A DNA stretch of 64,000 nucleotides. Origin: HXMU1420-13 sp034669965 (GTDB lineage: Bacteria; Bacteroidota; Rhodothermia; Balneolales; Balneolaceae). The notes under the pieces were generated by a model. The model was not told the DNA's origin. It was given only the letters and a program-made list of their open reading frames with translations, and searched no databases. The translations under genes were made by a program, and so were the position numbers. Positions 60,854-64,000 of this stretch are shown here, piece after piece. The stretch is taken from assembly GCA_034669965.1 (NCBI GenBank), contig JAXMOK010000011.1:32805-96804 (forward strand). Reading direction: 5' to 3'. The stretch's first letter is position 1. Every line of letters begins with the position of its first letter.

Positions 60854-61834
60854 ATGAAACGACTAATCCTCCTTTTATTTACGATCACGGTGCTTGCTAC
60901 AGGCAATGCACAAGCGCAAGAATTATCAATGATACCCGGCTCTTTTGTCGATATAGGTTTTGGTACAAGACCGGTAGGTATGGGTTTTGCCTTTGTTGGC
61001 CTCTCCGACGATGAAAATAGCCCGTATTGGAACCCAGCCGGTTTAACTCAAATCACAGATATTAAAGCAGGCTTTTCCCAAGCTGATCAACTCGGTTTGA
61101 TAACATACAATTATGCCTCTGCTACCATGCCTATTCCGGGACAGAATCATGCGGTAGGAATATCAGTAATTTCTTCGGGTGATGATGCGATGAAAGAGCT
61201 TTCGATTCATGTAGCATATGGTATTCGATTTAATATTGTTAGCCTTGGCGTAGCTGTTAAATACAGAAACGCATCTTTTGGCAATAACTCGTTAAATCGC
61301 GACGATTATATGGTATTCGACGACGCTGAGATCGACGCAGGTTTTGGACAACAAGTATTTGGGGATGCAAATGGACTCGGTCTCGATCTAGGATTGATGA
61401 TTCACCCCAGCGATCAAGTGCAACTTGGAGTTGTATTGCGAGATGCTTACGCTCCTATGAGTTGGAACAGTGAAGCACGAAGTGTTGAATATCAAGCTCG
61501 AGGTGAATACGATGAAGACCTACCTTATGAATTAATCATAGGTTCTGCACTCAAATTATCGAAGAATTTCCTTGCTGTAGTAGACTTTCAGCCGGCAATA
61601 AGTAGCGAGCGAACAAATTGGGTACGAGCAGGAGTTGAGGGTCGTTTAGTAAACGTATTGATGATTCGCGCAGGAACCGAGCAAGGAATTAATGAATTAG
61701 ATGACGACCGATTTACTTTGGGTACAGGTCTCGATATAAAAATAAAAGATAAGCTTCGGTTACAGTCTGATTTTGCATACGTGATTGATCCGATTCAAAA
61801 TTCACAACGCATTAGCTTTACAGTCAGTTTTTAA
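60854..61834 (+). CDS. PorV/PorQ-family outer-membrane protein
   Basis: A 326-residue protein with signal peptide (about 21 residues, ending NAQAQ). The core begins FVDIGFGTRPVGMGFAFVGL, SDDENSPYWNPAGLTQI, the typical PorV/PorQ (UPF0164) entry, followed by amphipathic strands ending in RISFTVSF. PorV is the outer-membrane acceptor in type 9 secretion. It lies 5 nt behind the giant surface-protein gene, so a role in moving or anchoring that protein is a strong inference. The core T9SS genes (sprA/porK-N) are not in this window. Confidence 0.88.
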   Translation: MKRLILLLFTITVLATGNAQAQELSMIPGSFVDIGFGTRPVGMGFAFVGLSDDENSPYWNPAGLTQITDIKAGFSQADQLGLITYNYASATMPIPGQNHAVGISVISSGDDAMKELSIHVAYGIRFNIVSLGVAVKYRNASFGNNSLNRDDYMVFDDAEIDAGFGQQVFGDANGLGLDLGLMIHPSDQVQLGVVLRDAYAPMSWNSEARSVEYQARGEYDEDLPYELIIGSALKLSKNFLAVVDFQPAISSERTNWVRAGVEGRLVNVLMIRAGTEQGINELDDDRFTLGTGLDIKIKDKLRLQSDFAYVIDPIQNSQRISFTVSF

Positions 61835-61846
61835 AGGGGTATGGAA

Positions 61847-63514
61847 ATGAAAAGTTTAAAGAAAATTACATTATTGATTGTTTTGAGTGCGATTCCATTA
61901 ATGGGATGGGCTCAGGAAGAAGAAAATGCGGATGCCAACGAATTACATGTGTTCCGTGGTGGATATATGGACGTTAATTTCGGAATAAATTTGAATACCG
62001 TTGGCAGTAGTTTAGGCTCGGGCGGTATGGGAGGCGTAATCTCGTCTCGAGTTTCAAATGGTGCACTTAGTGTGAACTTGAATCCGGCACATCTTACTTC
62101 ACTAAGTAAAGGTTATTTGGCAATAGATACCCGTTTAGGCTTAGGTACCAATTACATTTCCAGTGTTAATAAAGAATTGTTAAAGACATTAAACGACGAA
62201 ATTACCACTGCAACTAACGAGGAGTTTGCCAAGGAAGCTTCGTGGACGACATTTCCGGAAACCTACATCAAGCCAACTGAGATGAGAAATTTGGATGTGG
62301 GTTTTGATGATGAAATTGCATCCATTGCATTTGCTGCACCTATTACTGATAAGTTTACACTTGCCGGAGCGTATACATATCCGGCTTCTGTTAATCTTGA
62401 TTTTGGAGTTACAGGATTATCTGCAAAGCTTGCCCAAGAGCAGGGTTCAGATGATGTAGCAATACGATTCGACGTATTGATGAACATTTCTCTGCTTACT
62501 CAAATGAACTTTCGAATGTCATCGCTTTCTTTAGGCGGTGGAGCTAAAATCTTTGATACAAAGCGTAAAAAACTAAGCGTTGGAGCAACTTTTACCCGAT
62601 ACGAACTTACGAATACCCGAAATCTACAGGCAGATTTATCAGGTATGGTTGTAGTTGGAGGTGCGGATGAGAGATATTTCAACAACCCAAACGATCCAAA
62701 CCTAAATAGAGAATTAGGAGAGTCGAATGCCTTTTTTATGAATGCTTATGGTGAGTTTGAAGCTACAGAATATGGAACTCGACTCGGGTTATTCTATAGC
62801 CTCGATGATGAACTCAATATTTCTATTGTGTACAATCAAATGCCGAAATTCGAATTGGAGGGCACAAACAAAGTGGCAAGTGCTTTTTTACCGGTATTTT
62901 TAGTGGGTACAGGCGATCAAGTTCTTAGCGGTGATATGGAAGTGGCATTAGATAGTTTACAAGCAAATAAGCCGAATCTAACAACCGAAAGGGATATTTC
63001 ATCATTAGTAAGTGATGGTGAGCTTCAATTGCCTTCTTCACTATTGTTTGGTGTTGATGTTGGGCTTGGTAAGCATACCGTTGTTTTAAACTATTCTAGA
63101 TATTTCGGCGATCTGACATTTAAGCATGGTAGTACTACGATTGGAAAAGAAGCTACACATGGAATTGGATTTGGTTTAGATTTCAGAATGCGGGATAGAT
63201 GGGTGAGCCCATTTCAAATTGTTACCCTACCGGTTCGACTTCTTTTCTTAGATATTGATGGATTAATATTTCAAAGCCTAGGTCGCTTTACAGGATATAA
63301 AAACTCACATTATCGCCTAGGTGGTAATGTAATTCTTGGGCAAGGAATTGCAACTAACAACAACGAGAGTTTGAGAAATAATTTAGGAAACCCCTTGCCA
63401 CAGGCATTCTCGATGGGTCGACAGTATACTATTTTTGGCAATTTGGATGTAGGTGTTACGGTGCTTGCTGTTCCAGATTTGATGCTAAAATATTCTGTTG
63501 GGATTAGATTCTAA
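61847..63514 (+). CDS. Outer-membrane barrel protein, PorV-related (about 555 aa)
   Basis: A protein of about 555 residues with a signal peptide ending LMGWAQ and an OmpP1/PorV-like barrel (DVNFGINLNTVGSSLGSGGM, SNGALSVNLNPAHLTSLSKG, final VGIRF). An AAAGGGG ribosome-binding site at 61834-61840 is correctly spaced for the ATG at 61847 and too close to the ATG at 61841, so I use the second. The NPAHL loop parallels the NPAGL loop of the preceding gene, which suggests two related barrels. It ends the three-gene operon. Confidence 0.82.
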   Translation: MKSLKKITLLIVLSAIPLMGWAQEEENADANELHVFRGGYMDVNFGINLNTVGSSLGSGGMGGVISSRVSNGALSVNLNPAHLTSLSKGYLAIDTRLGLGTNYISSVNKELLKTLNDEITTATNEEFAKEASWTTFPETYIKPTEMRNLDVGFDDEIASIAFAAPITDKFTLAGAYTYPASVNLDFGVTGLSAKLAQEQGSDDVAIRFDVLMNISLLTQMNFRMSSLSLGGGAKIFDTKRKKLSVGATFTRYELTNTRNLQADLSGMVVVGGADERYFNNPNDPNLNRELGESNAFFMNAYGEFEATEYGTRLGLFYSLDDELNISIVYNQMPKFELEGTNKVASAFLPVFLVGTGDQVLSGDMEVALDSLQANKPNLTTERDISSLVSDGELQLPSSLLFGVDVGLGKHTVVLNYSRYFGDLTFKHGSTTIGKEATHGIGFGLDFRMRDRWVSPFQIVTLPVRLLFLDIDGLIFQSLGRFTGYKNSHYRLGGNVILGQGIATNNNESLRNNLGNPLPQAFSMGRQYTIFGNLDVGVTVLAVPDLMLKYSVGIRF

Positions 63515-63584
63515 AACATCACAGATAGATTATCACTAAAACCAATTGAGTTTAGTAATCACATCATCGTATCTTTAAAGCAAT

Positions 63585-63661
63585 CGGGACGTGGCGTAGT
63601 CCGGTAGCGCACTCGGCTGGGGGCCGAGGGGTCGCAGGTTCAAATCCTGTCGTCCCGACCA
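63585..63661 (+). tRNA. tRNA-Pro (GGG), with encoded CCA
   Basis: A full cloverleaf. The acceptor CGGGACG pairs with CGTCCCG, the D-arm is GCGTAGTCCGGTAGCGC, the anticodon stem is CTCGG/CCGAG with loop CTGGGGG (anticodon GGG), and the T-arm is GCAGG-TTCAAAT-CCTGT. Discriminator A is followed by genomic CCA. A terminator begins 4 nt after the CCA. Confidence 0.97.
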
Positions 63662-63665
63662 GTTT

Positions 63666-63700
63666 AACCTCAATCAGATTTATTTGGTTGAGGTTTTTTT
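63666..63700 (+). terminator. Rho-independent terminator after tRNA-Pro
   Basis: AACCTCAATCA/TGGTTGAGGTT (11 bp with one T-G wobble), an 8-nt loop and eight T. It is repeated within the 172-bp unit. Confidence 0.93.
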
Positions 63701-63771
63701 TATTTCGATTCATGAGAATGGAATAGAGTGACTCATGTGCGAAGTTAAGTAGGATTAGGTATTCAGAGTAA

Positions 63772-63833
63772 GGCCAAGGAGTCGCAGGTTCTTCCGAAGG
63801 AATCCCATTGGGGAAATCCTGTCGTCCCGACCA
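63772..63833 (+). pseudogene. tRNA-Pro 3'-half fragment with T-loop insertion
   Basis: Aligned with the intact tRNA from the 3' side of the anticodon stem to CCA, there are two substitutions (GGCCaAGGaGTC) and a 22-nt insertion inside the T-loop. The acceptor 3' strand and CCA are intact. The 5' half is absent, so it cannot fold as a tRNA. A further copy starts at 63944 and runs out of the window. Confidence 0.85.
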
Positions 63834-63837
63834 GTTT

Positions 63838-63872
63838 AACCTCAATCAGATTTATTTGGTTGAGGTTTTTTT
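63838..63872 (+). terminator. Second copy of the tRNA-Pro terminator
   Basis: The same hairpin and T8 tail as at 63666, exactly 172 bp further on, inside the second repeat unit. Confidence 0.85.
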
Positions 63873-64000
63873 TATTTCGATTCATGAGAATGGAATAGAG
63901 TGACTCATGTGCGAAGTTAAGTAGGATTAGGTATTCAGAGTAAGGCCAAGGAGTCGCAGGTTCTTCCGAAGGAATCCCATTGGGGAAATCCTGTCGTCCC

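Larger units (their letters stand above)
63642..64000. repeat. 172-bp tandem repeat seeded by the tRNA-Pro 3' end (runs off the window)
   Basis: The segment AAATCCTGTCGTCCCGACCA recurs at 63642 (in the tRNA), 63814 and 63986, an exact 172-bp period, and the first two units look identical base by base. Each unit holds a terminator (AACCTCAA/TTGAGGTT, T8), a unique spacer, and a copy of the tRNA 3' half from GGCC of the anticodon arm. In that copy the T-loop is split by 22 nt (TTCCGAAGGAATCCCATTGGGG). The third unit is cut by the window edge, so the copy number is unknown. Confidence 0.95.

Noticed and set aside
63564..63845. Minus-strand reading frame of 93 codons across the tRNA and repeat
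   Set aside because: It is antisense to tRNA-Pro and the repeat unit. The translated TGFEPATPRPPAE-type string is a well-known false protein from reversed tRNA sequence.
1..64000. Prophage, insertion sequence or genomic island
   Set aside because: I found no transposase, integrase, capsid, tail or restriction genes. The tRNA-linked repeat at the right edge is the only hint and may have its partner outside the window.

Overview
The window reads as a chromosomal segment of a Bacteroidota-like marine or halophilic bacterium, most likely of the Balneolales/Rhodothermota group. This placement is inferred from gene content and not proved. The supporting traits are a HmuY lipoprotein next to a TonB-dependent receptor with a carboxypeptidase-regulatory-like N-terminus, PorV/PorQ-like proteins, a choice-of-anchor-B protein, FG-GAP lipoproteins, SCO1 and PCu(A)C lipoproteins, few Shine-Dalgarno sequences, and one good match to the Bacteroidota promoter (TTTG-N19-TAnnTTTG). 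Base composition looks moderately AT-rich. I see no transposase, integrase, phage gene, rRNA or CRISPR array.

Layout. 1-1.6 kb: an MhqD-like esterase (cut by the window edge) and an MhqO-like ring-cleaving dioxygenase behind a 24-bp palindromic operator candidate. 1.7-4.3 kb: a Ste24-type M48 protease, a small antitoxin-like ORF and a cystathionine gamma-synthase-type enzyme. 4.3-8.9 kb: a four-gene operon of porin, SLC13/DASS anion transporter, receiver-only response regulator and a histidine kinase with a cyclic-nucleotide-binding domain. 9-15.3 kb: DUF58 protein, SGNH hydrolase, SDR, an OmpR-type two-component pair, an atypical aquaporin and small proteins. 15.3-24.4 kb: secreted beta-propeller and FG-GAP proteins, then a HmuY/TonB-receptor pair preceded by phased TTCACA repeats. 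24.5-30.6 kb: DUF427/DUF423/secreted protein operon, DUF411, a copper-handling set (SCO1, PCu(A)C), a CDF exporter and an M14 peptidase.

30.7-37.2 kb carries an Omp85/TamA-TamB-like pair for outer-membrane biogenesis, followed by a three-copy 136-bp repeat with covarying hairpins. 37.9-44.2 kb holds an MBL-fold protein, YitT, a divergent GroES-like protein, an SDR, a phospholipase-D/cardiolipin-synthase operon with two small membrane proteins, and a DUF2461/lipoprotein/YdeI operon. 44.4-48 kb is a catabolic operon (nucleoside-permease-type MFS, Gfo/Idh/MocA oxidoreductase, sugar isomerase) with a recognisable promoter. 48-53 kb has a lipoprotein, an alanine-dehydrogenase-like enzyme, a cold-shock protein, a VOC protein and an M14 peptidase.

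53-63.5 kb is a probable surface-exposure locus. A DUF4402-like protein is divergent from an operon of a 2383-residue multidomain surface protein, a PorV/PorQ-like protein and a second outer-membrane barrel protein. The window ends with tRNA-Pro(GGG) followed by a 172-bp tandem repeat. Each unit carries a copy of the tRNA 3' half, interrupted in the T-loop by 22 nt, and a terminator hairpin.
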